64,000 nucleotides of DNA from Halothiobacillus sp. (lineage in GTDB: Bacteria > Pseudomonadota > Gammaproteobacteria > Halothiobacillales > Halothiobacillaceae), in assembly GCA_024635755.1 (NCBI GenBank), contig JAGXIF010000002.1, forward strand, positions 1-64,000, written 5' to 3'. The notes below the pieces were generated by a model. The model ran no database searches and was not told the DNA's origin. It saw only the letters and a program-made list of their open reading frames with translations. Positions within the stretch are counted from its first letter, which is position 1. Each line of letters starts with the position of its first letter. Shown one piece after another: positions 9,541-21,133 of the stretch. The position numbers and the translations under genes are program-made.

Positions 9541-9877
9541 CTTTCACGCTCTCCTGGAATCGTTGCATCTGTCCGGTCTCGATGCCGGCGATGTGCTCGA
9601 GTGGCACCGTAAACACGACACCCTTGGAATGCTCCTTAAGTTCGAGTTCCCGGGTCAGCGCCTTCATCACCTTCAGCGACAGCGATCGCTCAAGGACGAA
9701 CAAAAGAACCGACTGGCTGCCCTCGTAAGTCAGGCCGAAGAAGCTCTTCTTCTCCTCGGCACCGATGCCGCGCGCATTGAGCAGGGTGACCCCGACCGCA
9801 CCGGCCTTCTTGGCCACGTCGATGGCCTTATCCTCCATGTCCTCGGCGAGCATGGCGACCAAAACCGAAAACCTCAT
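9530..9877 (-). CDS. PII-family / PII-like regulatory protein
   Basis: MRFSVLVAMLAEDMEDKAIDVAKKAGAVGVTLLNARGIGAEEKKSFFGLTYEGSQSVLLFVLERSLSLKVMKAL. ATG at 9877; 11-nt overlap with the CBS gene. Confidence 0.78.
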   Translation of the reverse strand: MRFSVLVAMLAEDMEDKAIDVAKKAGAVGVTLLNARGIGAEEKKSFFGLTYEGSQSVLLFVLERSLSLKVMKALTRELELKEHSKGVVFTVPLEHIAGIETGQMQRFQESVKDDI

Positions 9878-9983
9878 GGCTCCACTCCTTTTTGTCCCGG
9901 CGAACGGGTGCGGTGCGGATACGACCCGACTAATATCGTAGTGATATCGTTGCCACAACGCTAAGACGGATCGAGGAGTCTCC

Positions 9984-10874
9984 ATGCCCCAGCCCCGGCC
10001 GATATTGATCGCCAGCGACCTGTCGGCGAACAGCAACCTAGCGGTGTCACGCGCCATGCAGCTGGGCCTGGCGACAGGCAGCCCGTTGATCGCACTCAAC
10101 GTAATCCAGGAAGAACCGCTCTGGTGGGTAGTCAAGAGCGGTGACCTCGATCCGGACGAGTTACGCGCCAACCTGCTGCGCGAGGCGATTGCCTGTCTAA
10201 AGGACCAAGCCCGGCAAGCAGCCAAGACGCTCGACGTCGCGCCCCCGGAAATCGACGCACATGCCCGGCTGGGCAGCCCGGCGGCGGTAGTAGCCGAGAT
10301 GGCCGACAGTCATGACTGCAGACTGATCGTCCTCGGGGCTCACGGCCGACACATGGTGCGCGACTGGATTATCGGCACGACTGCCGAGAAGATCGTACGA
10401 GAGAGTGACGTCCCGGTGTTGGTCGGGAGAGTAGAGCCCAGTCATACCTACCATAGGGTATTGGTAGCCGTGGACTTTTCCGATCCCAGCGCGGCCGCCC
10501 TGAGAGCTGCTGCACAGTGGGCCCCGAATGCTCAATTTACCCTGGTGCATGCCTACGAGACCTGGTTCGAGAGCTACATCGATGCGGCCACCTACGAACG
10601 CATCCGCCAAGAGCAGGAGGACGCCCTGCATGAACGGCTGCGCGAATTTTCCCAGGCAAACGGCATAACCCGTGACCACGACCCGGACTACCAGGTCATC
10701 GCGGGGCATCCCGGCACGGCAGTGGTGAAAGCGGCCCTCGATGCCCATGCCGACCTGACCGTCTGCGGCACCCTCGGGGCGACGGGCCTGCGTCGCCTGC
10801 TTCTGGGAAGCGTCGCCCAGCACATCCTGCGCGAATCCCGAAGTGATGTGCTGACCATTCCGCTACGCGGCTAA
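9984..10874 (+). CDS. Universal stress protein, tandem UspA domains
   Basis: Two UspA motifs: LIVLGAHGRHMVRDWIIGTTAEKIVRESDVPVLV and LTVCGTLGATGLRRLLLGSVAQHILRESRSDVLTI. Confidence 0.92.
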   Translation: MPQPRPILIASDLSANSNLAVSRAMQLGLATGSPLIALNVIQEEPLWWVVKSGDLDPDELRANLLREAIACLKDQARQAAKTLDVAPPEIDAHARLGSPAAVVAEMADSHDCRLIVLGAHGRHMVRDWIIGTTAEKIVRESDVPVLVGRVEPSHTYHRVLVAVDFSDPSAAALRAAAQWAPNAQFTLVHAYETWFESYIDAATYERIRQEQEDALHERLREFSQANGITRDHDPDYQVIAGHPGTAVVKAALDAHADLTVCGTLGATGLRRLLLGSVAQHILRESRSDVLTIPLRG

Positions 10875-11001
10875 GCCACCACCGGCGGGCGCCCCGCCCC
10901 CCGGCCGCCGAGTGGTTTGCATGCCCGACCTGGCCTGCTTTATTCCCACATGGTGGGCCCGATATTCACCCGGATCACCGGCACATCGGAGGATGTCACC
11001 C

Positions 11002-11933
11002 ATGAGCCTCGTTATCTACAGCCACCCCGTCTGTCGCAAACACGAGAACGCTCCGGACGTCATGGCGCCGCACCCGGAACGACCCGAACGACTCGATGCG
11101 GTCGAGGCCGCCATCAAGCGCCTGCCTCCCGATGCCTACCAGCGGGTCGAAGCGCCGGCCGCCCGGCAGGAGGACTACGAACTCGCGCACGACCCCCGCT
11201 ACGTCCAGGCGATCTTCGACCAGGCCCCGAGCGAGAATTTTCTGCGGGTGGACGGCGACACCGCCATGAACCCCTACACGCTGGATGCCAGTCGCCGCGC
11301 GGTCGGGGGTGCCATGGCGGCAGTCGACCGGGTACTGGAAGGTCCGGGGAGCGCCGAGCCTTCTGCGCGACCCGCCCCCCGGGTCACCACGCGGCGCCCT
11401 GCCGGCCGGCCGGCTTTTGCATCTTCAACAATATCGTCATCGCCGCCTATCACGCCTTCCACCGGCACGGGATCGAGCGCATCGCTATTGTCGACTTCGA
11501 CGTGCATCACGGCGACGGCACCGAGGAGATCGTCGCCGGCAGCGAGCCGATCTGGTTCTTCTCCTGCTTTCAGCATCCCTTCTACCCCTATTCCGGCATC
11601 CCGCCCTTGGCCGATAACTGCCTACCCGTCGGTCTGGAAAACCTCACCGACGGCAAGGGTTTTCGCCAGGCGATCACCGATTCGGTCTGGTTCGAGCGAC
11701 TGGCCGAGTTCAAGCCGCAGCTGCTGTTGTTCTCCGCCGGCTTCGATGCCCACAAGCAAGACCTGCTGGGCGGTCTGCTCCTTCTGGAAGAGGATTTCGC
11801 CTGGATCACCCGCGAGGTCATCCGGGCAGCGGGCGAGGACGTGCCTGTGGTCTCCCTGCTGGAAGGTGGCTACGACCTCGAAGCGCTTGAGGCCTCGGTC
11901 CTGGCGCATTTGCACGCCCTGAATGACAGCTGA
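11002..11933 (+). pseudogene. Histone deacetylase-family protein, frameshifted near 11346-11349
   Basis: N-terminal part (LVIYSHPVCRKHENAPDVMAPHPERPERL) in frame 1; C-terminal part (RRAFCATRPPGHHA, VDFDVHHGDGTEEI, SAGFDAHKQDLLGG) in frame 3. One missing G in GGGG restores a continuous frame. Confidence 0.88.
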
Positions 11934-12537
11934 CGCGGCCACCCATACGCGGGAATTCAACGCACTCGAGACCGAGGTCCGCGCCTGCCGCCTGTGCGCG
12001 CCCGAACTGCCGCTGGGACCACGGCCGGTGTTCATCGCCCGCCCCGAAGCCCGGCTGCTGATCGCCGCCCAAGCCCCGGGGCGGCGCGTCCATGAGACCG
12101 GCCTGCCCTTCAACGATCCCAGCGGGGAGCGACTGCGCGACTGGCTGGGGGTAGACCGCGAGACCTTCTACCATCACCCGGCCATCGCCATCGTGCCCAT
12201 GGGATTCTGTTATCCCGGTACCGGCAAGGGTGGCGACCTGCCGCCGCGCCCGGAATGCGCCCCCACTTGGCGCGAACCGCTGCTGGCCACCATGCCCGCG
12301 ATCGAGACCACCATCGTCATGGGTCGCTACGCGCTCGCCTGGCACCTGGGACTCACCGGCCGCGAGCGCGTCACCGACGTGGTCTCCGCCTGGCGCGCGT
12401 TTGCCCCGCGGCACTTCCCAGTCCCCCATCCCAGTCCGAGCAACAACCGCTGGCTGCGCAACAACCCCTGGTTCGAGCGCGACGTGATACCCGTGCTGCG
12501 GGAGCGTGTCAGCGAATGCCTGCGACAGCAGGACTAG
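11923..12537 (+). CDS. Uracil-DNA glycosylase family protein
   Basis: CRLCAPELPLGPRPVFIARPEARLLIAAQAPGRRVHETGLPFNDPSGERLRDWLG; HPSPSNNRW motif. Confidence 0.87.
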   Translation: MTADAATHTREFNALETEVRACRLCAPELPLGPRPVFIARPEARLLIAAQAPGRRVHETGLPFNDPSGERLRDWLGVDRETFYHHPAIAIVPMGFCYPGTGKGGDLPPRPECAPTWREPLLATMPAIETTIVMGRYALAWHLGLTGRERVTDVVSAWRAFAPRHFPVPHPSPSNNRWLRNNPWFERDVIPVLRERVSECLRQQD

Positions 12538-12619
12538 CACCTCAGCAACGGTGGGGGTAAGCACTGACGCGGCCCTTCGCGCGTGGGACCCGCTTCCACG
12601 CAAACACGCCGCTTACAAG

Positions 12620-12654
12620 AAGGCCCGACCGGGTAGCTGCCTCGGTCGGGCCTT
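12620..12654. terminator. Hairpin, putative bidirectional terminator between convergent genes
   Basis: AAGGCCCGACCG...CGGTCGGGCCTT; weak U-tract. Confidence 0.5.
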
Positions 12655-12689
12655 AAAAAATCAAGCTTTCGCCAAACGGCGAGGCGGGA

Positions 12690-13613
12690 TTAGTGCCAGC
12701 CGATGAAGGCGGTGGCCGCATCGGCCGCATCATAGAGAAACAGGTCGCGGAACATGTGGTCCGAACCGGGGACGACCGTCATTTGGACGTGATCGTCCTC
12801 GACCCGCTCTGCCATCTTCTCTTCGAGGTCGGTCACGGTGGTGTCCGCTCCGGCGACGATCACGAGCGTCGGGACGGAGACCTCGCCGAGCACGGTGGGC
12901 GTGTTCATGCGCGGATCGTCACGATAGTAGCTGACCACGCTGGCCGCCTCGGCACGGGTATCCGGGCAGTAGATGAAGTCCATTTCGATGATCTCGTCGC
13001 CCTTGCCCTGCTCGACCAGCGCCTCGGCCTTCTCCAGCAGCGGGGCAAGCTCGGTGTCGTAGTTCGCCTTGTAGTCCTTGGCAGAGTAGCCCTCCGACCA
13101 GGTCTGCGGCGCCAGCAGGACCGCCTTCTCAACCATCGGATCGGCCTGTTCGGCGAGATAACGTGCCACCTGGTTGCCACCACGCGAGTGCCCCAGGACG
13201 GCGAGCCGCTCGGCGCCCTCGCCCTTGAGCCACCCGACCCAGGCGGTCATTTCATCGACGGCATCCTCGTGCTTGTGACGGTGAGTGCTATCGCAGTCGT
13301 ACATACCTTCGCGGGCGTCCTGACCCAAGCTCAGGTTGACCGCCAGCGAGTTGTAGCCGGCATCACGCAGCAATTCCTGCATGCCGCTCATGATCTCCAT
13401 CTGCCCGTGGGCGAGCGTGCCGTGGACCATCAGCACCACGCCATCCTCGACCGAGCTGCCGGGCGCCGTCTCCATGTGCCCGATCAGGGTCATGTCCTCA
13501 TGCTCCAGCTCGACCCGATCGGCCGCCTGGGCCACCGACTGGGTCAGGCCGAACCCGCCGATCAGCGGGAGGCACAACGCCGCCGCGGCCATACGTTTCA
13601 ACGTGCTTTTCAT
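12690..13613 (-). CDS. Exported alpha/beta hydrolase
   Basis: Signal peptide MKSTLKRMAAAALCLPLIGGFGLTQSVAQA; VHGTLAHG; nucleophile elbow LGHSRGGN. Confidence 0.87.
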   Translation of the reverse strand: MKSTLKRMAAAALCLPLIGGFGLTQSVAQAADRVELEHEDMTLIGHMETAPGSSVEDGVVLMVHGTLAHGQMEIMSGMQELLRDAGYNSLAVNLSLGQDAREGMYDCDSTHRHKHEDAVDEMTAWVGWLKGEGAERLAVLGHSRGGNQVARYLAEQADPMVEKAVLLAPQTWSEGYSAKDYKANYDTELAPLLEKAEALVEQGKGDEIIEMDFIYCPDTRAEAASVVSYYRDDPRMNTPTVLGEVSVPTLVIVAGADTTVTDLEEKMAERVEDDHVQMTVVPGSDHMFRDLFLYDAADAATAFIGWH

Positions 13614-13782
13614 TGTTATCTCCCCCTTGATGGACCTCGACGCCAAAGTGTAGCCCGCTGCGACGAGTCATGCCCATCCATATAACGCCAAACGATTGCC
13701 AGGCGAACGGAAACGCTGCCTCAAGTTGCCAAGTTGAAAAGGCCCAGACAGGACGCGGAGGGACAAGGCGGATACTGCAGAC

Positions 13783-13824
13783 AAAAAAATGGGCAGGTCG
13801 GTCCCCGAGGGAATCGACCTGCCC
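13783..13824 (-). terminator. Rho-independent terminator, minus strand (downstream of dnaE2)
   Basis: Minus strand GGGCAGGTCGAT...ACCGACCTGCCCATTTTTTT. Confidence 0.65.
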
Positions 13825-13848
13825 GCAAGCTCACCACAGGAGGAGTCA

Positions 13849-13965
13849 ATGAAAACGAAGAAGCATCTCAACGCAACTCACGGCAATACGACCGGGAGGA
13901 AATTCAGGAGTTCCCCGGATCGGGGGGAATCCCGTGAATCGATGCGTCGCCTGGGGTCTGGCTGA
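13849..13965 (+). CDS. Putative small protein, 38 aa
   Basis: AGGAGGAGTCAATG strong SD; MKTKKHLNATHGNTTGRKFRSSPDRGESRESMRRLGSG*. Confidence 0.35.
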   Translation: MKTKKHLNATHGNTTGRKFRSSPDRGESRESMRRLGSG

Positions 13966-14087
13966 CTCGACGGCCTCTTCGTCTTCAGGTGACGGACGAA
14001 TTATAGCGGCACGTTATGCAAATGCAAACGTTTCGCATTGCTGTTTGCGTGACGTTTCGATAACGGCCGACACGCCCGCGGCCGGGC

Positions 14088-17000
14088 CTAATGAAAGTCC
14101 CGCGAGTGGGTCGGCAACTCGCCCAGCCAATCGCTGTGATCGACCAGCATGCGGGCGACCAGGTGCGCGACCCCGTCGCGGTGCTGCCACTGGCCGCGCA
14201 CCTCCAGCAGGCGCGCATTGACCACCACCTGCCGGTATTCGGCCACGCGATCCGGCCAGACGATCACATTGACCGTGCCCACCTCGTCTTCGAGCGTGAG
14301 AAACACCGTACCCTTGGCCGTGCCGGGGCGCTGGCGCATGGTCACCAAACCGCAGTAGCGCGTGTGCGCGCCATCATGACGAGTCGCCAACTCGTCGCTG
14401 CGCCGCAGCCGCAATCGCCGCAGCCGCTCGCGCAGCAGGCCCAGCGGATGGCCGTTCAACGACAAGCCCAGGCGTTGGTAGTCGGCGACGATGGTCTCGG
14501 CCTGGTTGGGCGCCGGCAGGTCGACGGCGGGCTCTGTCGGCAGGCGATCGGTCGGCAGTCCGGCCTCGAGGTCCATGTCCGCGGGGATGCCACCCGCTGA
14601 CCAATGCGCCGCGTGCCGATTGCCCTCCAGTGCGGCGAAGGCACCGGCATGGGCCAGTGCGCGGCGGTCGCGGGCATCCAGGTGCGCCCGGCGCACGCAG
14701 TCGGCCACCTCGCGAAAAGGTGCCTTGTCCCGTGCGGCCAGCAGCCGCTCGATGCCGGCAGCGGAAAGCCCGTGGATGCGCCCCAGCCCCAGGCGCAGGG
14801 CGTGGGTCTGGACGGCACTCCCCTTCTCTTCCAGTGACTCGAGCGTGCTCTCGCCGTCACTGGCCATCACGCAGGGCGGGCGCACGACCACGCCGTGGCG
14901 GCGGGCATCCTGCACCAGTTGCGACGGGCCGTAGAATCCCATCGGCTGGCTGTTCAGGAGCGCACAGTAGAAGGCCACCGGCTCGTGGCACTTGAGCCAG
15001 GCCGAGGCGTAGGCGATCACGGCGAAGCTGGCCGAGTGCGACTCGGGAAAGCCGTACTCGCCGAAGCCGAGGATCTGCCGGTAGACCCGGTCGGCGAACT
15101 CGGGAGCAAACCCGCGCGCGGTCATGCCGTCGTACAGTTTCTTGCGAAAGTCCTCCAGCGTGCCGCGCTTGCGCCACGCCCCCAGCGCCCGGCGCAACTG
15201 GTCGGCCTCGCCGGCGGAAAAGCCGGCGGCCACCATGGCCAGCTCGATCACCTGCTCCTGGAAGATCGGCACGCCCAGGGTGCGGCCCAGCACCCGCCGG
15301 ATGTCCTCGTTGGGGTATTCCTCCGGCTCGAGTCCCTGGCGGCGCTTGAGGTAGGGATGGACCATCTCGCCCTGAATCGGTCCGGGACGGACGATGGCGA
15401 TCTCGATCACGAGATCGTAGAACGAGCGCGGCTTGAGGCGCGGCAGCATGCTCATCTGCGCACGCGACTCGATCTGGAACACGCCGACGGTATCCGCCCG
15501 GCTGATCATCTCGAAGGTGGCCGGATCCTCGCGCGGGATCGACCAGAGCGCCAGTGGCCGCTCGCGCGGTCGGTGCCGGTTAACCAACTCGAACGCCCGG
15601 CGCACCGCCGAGAGCATACCCAGCGCCAGCACGTCGATCTTCATCAGCCCCACGGCATCCAGATCGTCCTTGTCCCACTGGATCACGGTGCGATCGGCCA
15701 TCGAGGCGTTCTCTACCGGCACCAGATCGGCCAACTGACCGCGGGCGATGACGAAGCCGCCGACGTGCTGCGAGAGATGTCGAGGCATGCCGGTCAACTG
15801 GCGGGCGATCGCCAGCCACCAGTGGATCTGGCGCAGGTTGCCGTCGATGCCGGCCGCGGCGAGCTTGTCGGCATCCACCTCGCGGTCCCACCAGGCGAGC
15901 TGCTCGTTGACGCGCTCGGTGACATCCTCGCCCACGCCCAGTGCCCGGGCGGCGTCGCGCAGCGCGGATTTCCGCCGGTAGCGAATCACCGTGGCCGCCA
16001 GCGCCGCCCGCTCGCGCCCGTAGCGACGGTAGATGTACTGCATCACCTCCTCGCGGCGATGATGCTCGAAGTCGACGTCGATGTCGGGCGGCTCGGCGCG
16101 TTCCTTGGAGATGAAGCGCTCGAACAACATCGAGGATTCGGCCGGATTGACCGCGGTGATACCGAGCGCGAAGCACACCGCCGAGTTGGCCGCCGAGCCC
16201 CGCCCCTGGCAGAGAATCCCCCGCGAGCGGGCAAAGCGCACGATATCGTGCACGGTGAGAAAGTATGGCTCGAAGGCCATCTCGTGGATGATCGAAAGTT
16301 CGCGCTCGATCTGGCCGGAGACGCGCTCGGGGATGCCCTCGGGCCAGCGCCCACGCGCGCCCTCGAAGGTCAGCCGACGCAATTGCTCGCGCCCGGTCAT
16401 GCCCGGCGGGATCTCGTCCAGCGGGTACTCGTAGGACAGCTCCTCCAAGGAGAACCGGCACTGGGCGGCCAGCGCCACCGCCTCGGTCCGCCATTCGGCC
16501 GGAAACCGCTCGGCGAGCACCTCGATCGGGCGCAGGTGGCGCTCGGCATTGGACGGCAGTCGGTCGGCCGCCTCCATCACGGTCAGGCGATGGCGCAGGG
16601 CCGTGACCACGTCCAGTAGCGGCTTTTCCCCCGGCTCGGCCATCAGCGTGTCGCCCAGGGCGGTGACGGGCAGATCGTGGGTCGCCGCCAGCGCCCTGGC
16701 ATGGGTAGATCGACGCCCGTCCAGCCCGTCAAGCCACGCCACCACGCCCAGCCAGGGGCGGACGCCACTGGCCAGCAGCCAGTCCGGTGAGACCATGCCA
16801 CTAGCCGGCACCTGCCAGATCACCCGTACCCCGGCATCGAGCCCCTCGAGCACGTCTGCCCGGCCGAGCCGGTAATCGCCCTTGGCCGCCGCCCGGCGCC
16901 CGCGGGTGACGATCTGGCTGATCGCGGCATAGCCGGCCCGGCTCGCGGCCAGCAGCACCAGCTCGTCGCCCTCGTCGAGCACCAGTCGCGTACCGATGAC

Positions 17001-17198
17001 CAACTGCGGACGGCCGTCCTCCGGTAGCGCTCGCCAACCCTGCTGGGCACGCACCACCCCGGCGAGCGAACACTCGTCGCACAGCGCGATGGCCGCGTAG
17101 CCGCGCGCGGCCGCCACCTCGACCAGCCGTTCCGGGTCGGGCGTGGCGGTCAGGAAGCTGAAATTGGAACGGGCGGACAGCTCGGCATGGGCGTTCAT
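14088..17198 (-). CDS. dnaE2: Error-prone DNA polymerase III alpha-like subunit
   Basis: PHP domain start (AELSARSNFSFLTATPDPERLVEVAAARGYAAIALCDECSLAGVVR); CQGRGSAANSAVCFALGITAVNP; PPDIDVDFEHHRREEV; ends PTHSRDFH. Confidence 0.96.
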   Translation of the reverse strand: MNAHAELSARSNFSFLTATPDPERLVEVAAARGYAAIALCDECSLAGVVRAQQGWRALPEDGRPQLVIGTRLVLDEGDELVLLAASRAGYAAISQIVTRGRRAAAKGDYRLGRADVLEGLDAGVRVIWQVPASGMVSPDWLLASGVRPWLGVVAWLDGLDGRRSTHARALAATHDLPVTALGDTLMAEPGEKPLLDVVTALRHRLTVMEAADRLPSNAERHLRPIEVLAERFPAEWRTEAVALAAQCRFSLEELSYEYPLDEIPPGMTGREQLRRLTFEGARGRWPEGIPERVSGQIERELSIIHEMAFEPYFLTVHDIVRFARSRGILCQGRGSAANSAVCFALGITAVNPAESSMLFERFISKERAEPPDIDVDFEHHRREEVMQYIYRRYGRERAALAATVIRYRRKSALRDAARALGVGEDVTERVNEQLAWWDREVDADKLAAAGIDGNLRQIHWWLAIARQLTGMPRHLSQHVGGFVIARGQLADLVPVENASMADRTVIQWDKDDLDAVGLMKIDVLALGMLSAVRRAFELVNRHRPRERPLALWSIPREDPATFEMISRADTVGVFQIESRAQMSMLPRLKPRSFYDLVIEIAIVRPGPIQGEMVHPYLKRRQGLEPEEYPNEDIRRVLGRTLGVPIFQEQVIELAMVAAGFSAGEADQLRRALGAWRKRGTLEDFRKKLYDGMTARGFAPEFADRVYRQILGFGEYGFPESHSASFAVIAYASAWLKCHEPVAFYCALLNSQPMGFYGPSQLVQDARRHGVVVRPPCVMASDGESTLESLEEKGSAVQTHALRLGLGRIHGLSAAGIERLLAARDKAPFREVADCVRRAHLDARDRRALAHAGAFAALEGNRHAAHWSAGGIPADMDLEAGLPTDRLPTEPAVDLPAPNQAETIVADYQRLGLSLNGHPLGLLRERLRRLRLRRSDELATRHDGAHTRYCGLVTMRQRPGTAKGTVFLTLEDEVGTVNVIVWPDRVAEYRQVVVNARLLEVRGQWQHRDGVAHLVARMLVDHSDWLGELPTHSRDFH

Positions 17199-17205
17199 GC
17201 CGATA

Positions 17206-17221
17206 CTGTATATAAATACAG
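17206..17221. promoter_or_regulatory. LexA (SOS) box
   Basis: CTGTATATAAATACAG, CTGT-N8-ACAG, 7 bp upstream of the dnaE2 start codon. Confidence 0.88.
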
Positions 17222-17330
17222 ATTACGATATCCAGTCACTGCGCAAGTCGCCCTGCCTCGGCCCACATGACCGGCCCGAATCATCGAGTCAGAATCACCG
17301 GTCCTGGCGCCGACGCGACCGGGCGGATGG

Positions 17331-19136
<1,806 letters not shown>

Positions 19137-19288
19137 CGCGCCATTGGGCCAGATTCGGCCTCCAAAGGGAACCGCCGTCAGCCGACGAGCCGCTTTGCGC
19201 GCTCGCTGCCATGCAAGACATTGGACGGGAAAAACCCCATGGATTACGGTTCATTTTCACCCCATGACAATGTGACAGGCGTAACGAC

Positions 19289-20863
19289 ATGGATCTCAAC
19301 GAAATGGACGCGTTCGACAAGGTTTCCCGCTCCATCCGCCAGGAGTTGTTCCGCTTCGGCTGGGCGCTGTTGTTCGTCATCGGGGTGGCGCTGTTCACCT
19401 GGCTCACCCAGGGCCATGTCAGCTTGGTGATGGTGGTCGCAGCGGTGATCGGCGCCTACATGGCCATGAACATCGGTGCCAACGACGTAGCCAACAACGT
19501 CGGCCCGGCCGTGGGCTCGAAGGCGCTGACACTCGGGGGGGCGATCGCCATCGCCGCGATCTTCGAGGCGGCGGGCGCGATCATTGCCGGCGGGGACGTC
19601 GTAACCACCATCAAAGGCGGCATCATCGACCCGGCCGCCATCGGCGACCCGATGACCTTCGTCTGGCTGATGATGGCCGCCCTGTTGGCCGCGGCGATGT
19701 GGCTCAACCTCGCCACGGCACTGGGCGCGCCGGTCTCGACCACCCACTCGATCGTCGGCGGGGTGATGGGCGGCGGCATTGCCGCGGCCGGCTGGGGCAT
19801 CGCCAACTGGAGCACCGTCGGCCAAATCGCGGCCAGTTGGGTGATCTCGCCGCTGCTCGGCGGGTTGCTCGCCGCCGGCCTGCTCTATCTGATCAAGCGC
19901 AGCATCACCTACCAGGACGACCTGATCGCCGCGGCGCAAAGGCGCGTCCCCTGGTTCCTCGCCCTGATGGCCTGGGCCTTCGGCACCTATCTCGTGGTCA
20001 AGGGGCTGAAAAAGATCGTCGAGGTCCCGTTCCTGGGCGCCGCCCTGATCGGCCTGGTCATCGCCGCGATCGTGTTCTTCCTCGTTCGGCCGATGGTCGT
20101 CCGGGCGGCCGATGGCATGAAGGAGAACAGCAAGGCCAACGTCAACCGCATGTTCATCCTGCCACTGATCTTCGCCGCCGCCCTGCTGAGCTTCGCCCAC
20201 GGGTCGAACGACGTCGCCAACGCCGTCGGTCCACTGGCCGCGATCAACGACGCACTCACGCAGGCGGGCACCGCCACCACGGCAGCCATCCCGCTCTGGG
20301 TGCTGCTGATCGGCGCACTCGGTCTCGCGGTGGGTCTCGCCCTCTATGGTCCGAAGCTGATCCACACCGTCGGGCACGAGATCACCGACATCGACCCGAT
20401 GCGCGCCTATTGCATCGCGTTGGCCGCCACCCTGACGGTCATCCTCGCCTCGCAGCTAGGCCTACCGGTCTCCACCACGCATGTGACCATCGGCGCGGTC
20501 TTCGGCGTGGGGTTCCTGCGCGAACACCTCAAGTCCAACTACGACCGTCTCGAACAACAGGTGCGCGAGCTGCACCCGGAGAGCGACGACGACGAGGTGA
20601 TGCGGGACTACCTCGAGCGCTTCCGTGCCGCGCCGCTCAAGCAAAAGAAGCGGATGCTCCAGGAGCTCAAGGACAAGATTACGCGTCGCGAGGCACACAT
20701 CAGCAAACGTCAGCGCAAGGGCCTGCAGAAGATCTACAAGCGCGAACTGGTCAAGCGCTCGCTGGTACTCAAGGTCATCGCCGCCTGGGTGATCACGGTC
20801 CCCGCCGCCGCCATCCTCGCCGCCGTGTTCTTCCACCTCATCCGCTGGATCAGTGGTGGATGA
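19289..20863 (+). CDS. Inorganic phosphate transporter, Pit family
   Basis: Duplicated GANDVANNVGPAVGSKALT / GSNDVANAVGPLAAI motifs; about 524 aa, multi-TM. Confidence 0.94.
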   Translation: MDLNEMDAFDKVSRSIRQELFRFGWALLFVIGVALFTWLTQGHVSLVMVVAAVIGAYMAMNIGANDVANNVGPAVGSKALTLGGAIAIAAIFEAAGAIIAGGDVVTTIKGGIIDPAAIGDPMTFVWLMMAALLAAAMWLNLATALGAPVSTTHSIVGGVMGGGIAAAGWGIANWSTVGQIAASWVISPLLGGLLAAGLLYLIKRSITYQDDLIAAAQRRVPWFLALMAWAFGTYLVVKGLKKIVEVPFLGAALIGLVIAAIVFFLVRPMVVRAADGMKENSKANVNRMFILPLIFAAALLSFAHGSNDVANAVGPLAAINDALTQAGTATTAAIPLWVLLIGALGLAVGLALYGPKLIHTVGHEITDIDPMRAYCIALAATLTVILASQLGLPVSTTHVTIGAVFGVGFLREHLKSNYDRLEQQVRELHPESDDDEVMRDYLERFRAAPLKQKKRMLQELKDKITRREAHISKRQRKGLQKIYKRELVKRSLVLKVIAAWVITVPAAAILAAVFFHLIRWISGG

Positions 20864-21133
20864 ACGATGCCACACGCGGTCAGGACGCCTTCTCGGCCGC
20901 CTGGCCGGACCGCCCTCATGACATGGACCGGGGCAGTGAAACGACCTGACGAAGCGTAGGCACCCGGCCTCCCCGGCGATACACTGCCGGGTACTTTGAA
21001 AAAACTGTTGCGCCACCCGATTGCGGCATCGCGTGCTCGCTCCTCGCCTCTCCTCTTGATATGTCTCGTCGCTCGCTGCGCGGCTCCTTGCACTCGGGCG
21101 GCTCACGACGGTTTTTCGAGGTACCCTGCCGTC

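Noticed and set aside
14895-16619. Long + strand ORF (574 aa) opposite dnaE2
   Set aside because: Antisense shadow ORF in high-GC DNA; low-complexity R/H/Q/G-rich product, while dnaE2 has full family motifs.
20996-21133. N-terminal extension of tmcA ORF
   Set aside because: Not typical of TmcA; ATG at 21134 gives the expected start.
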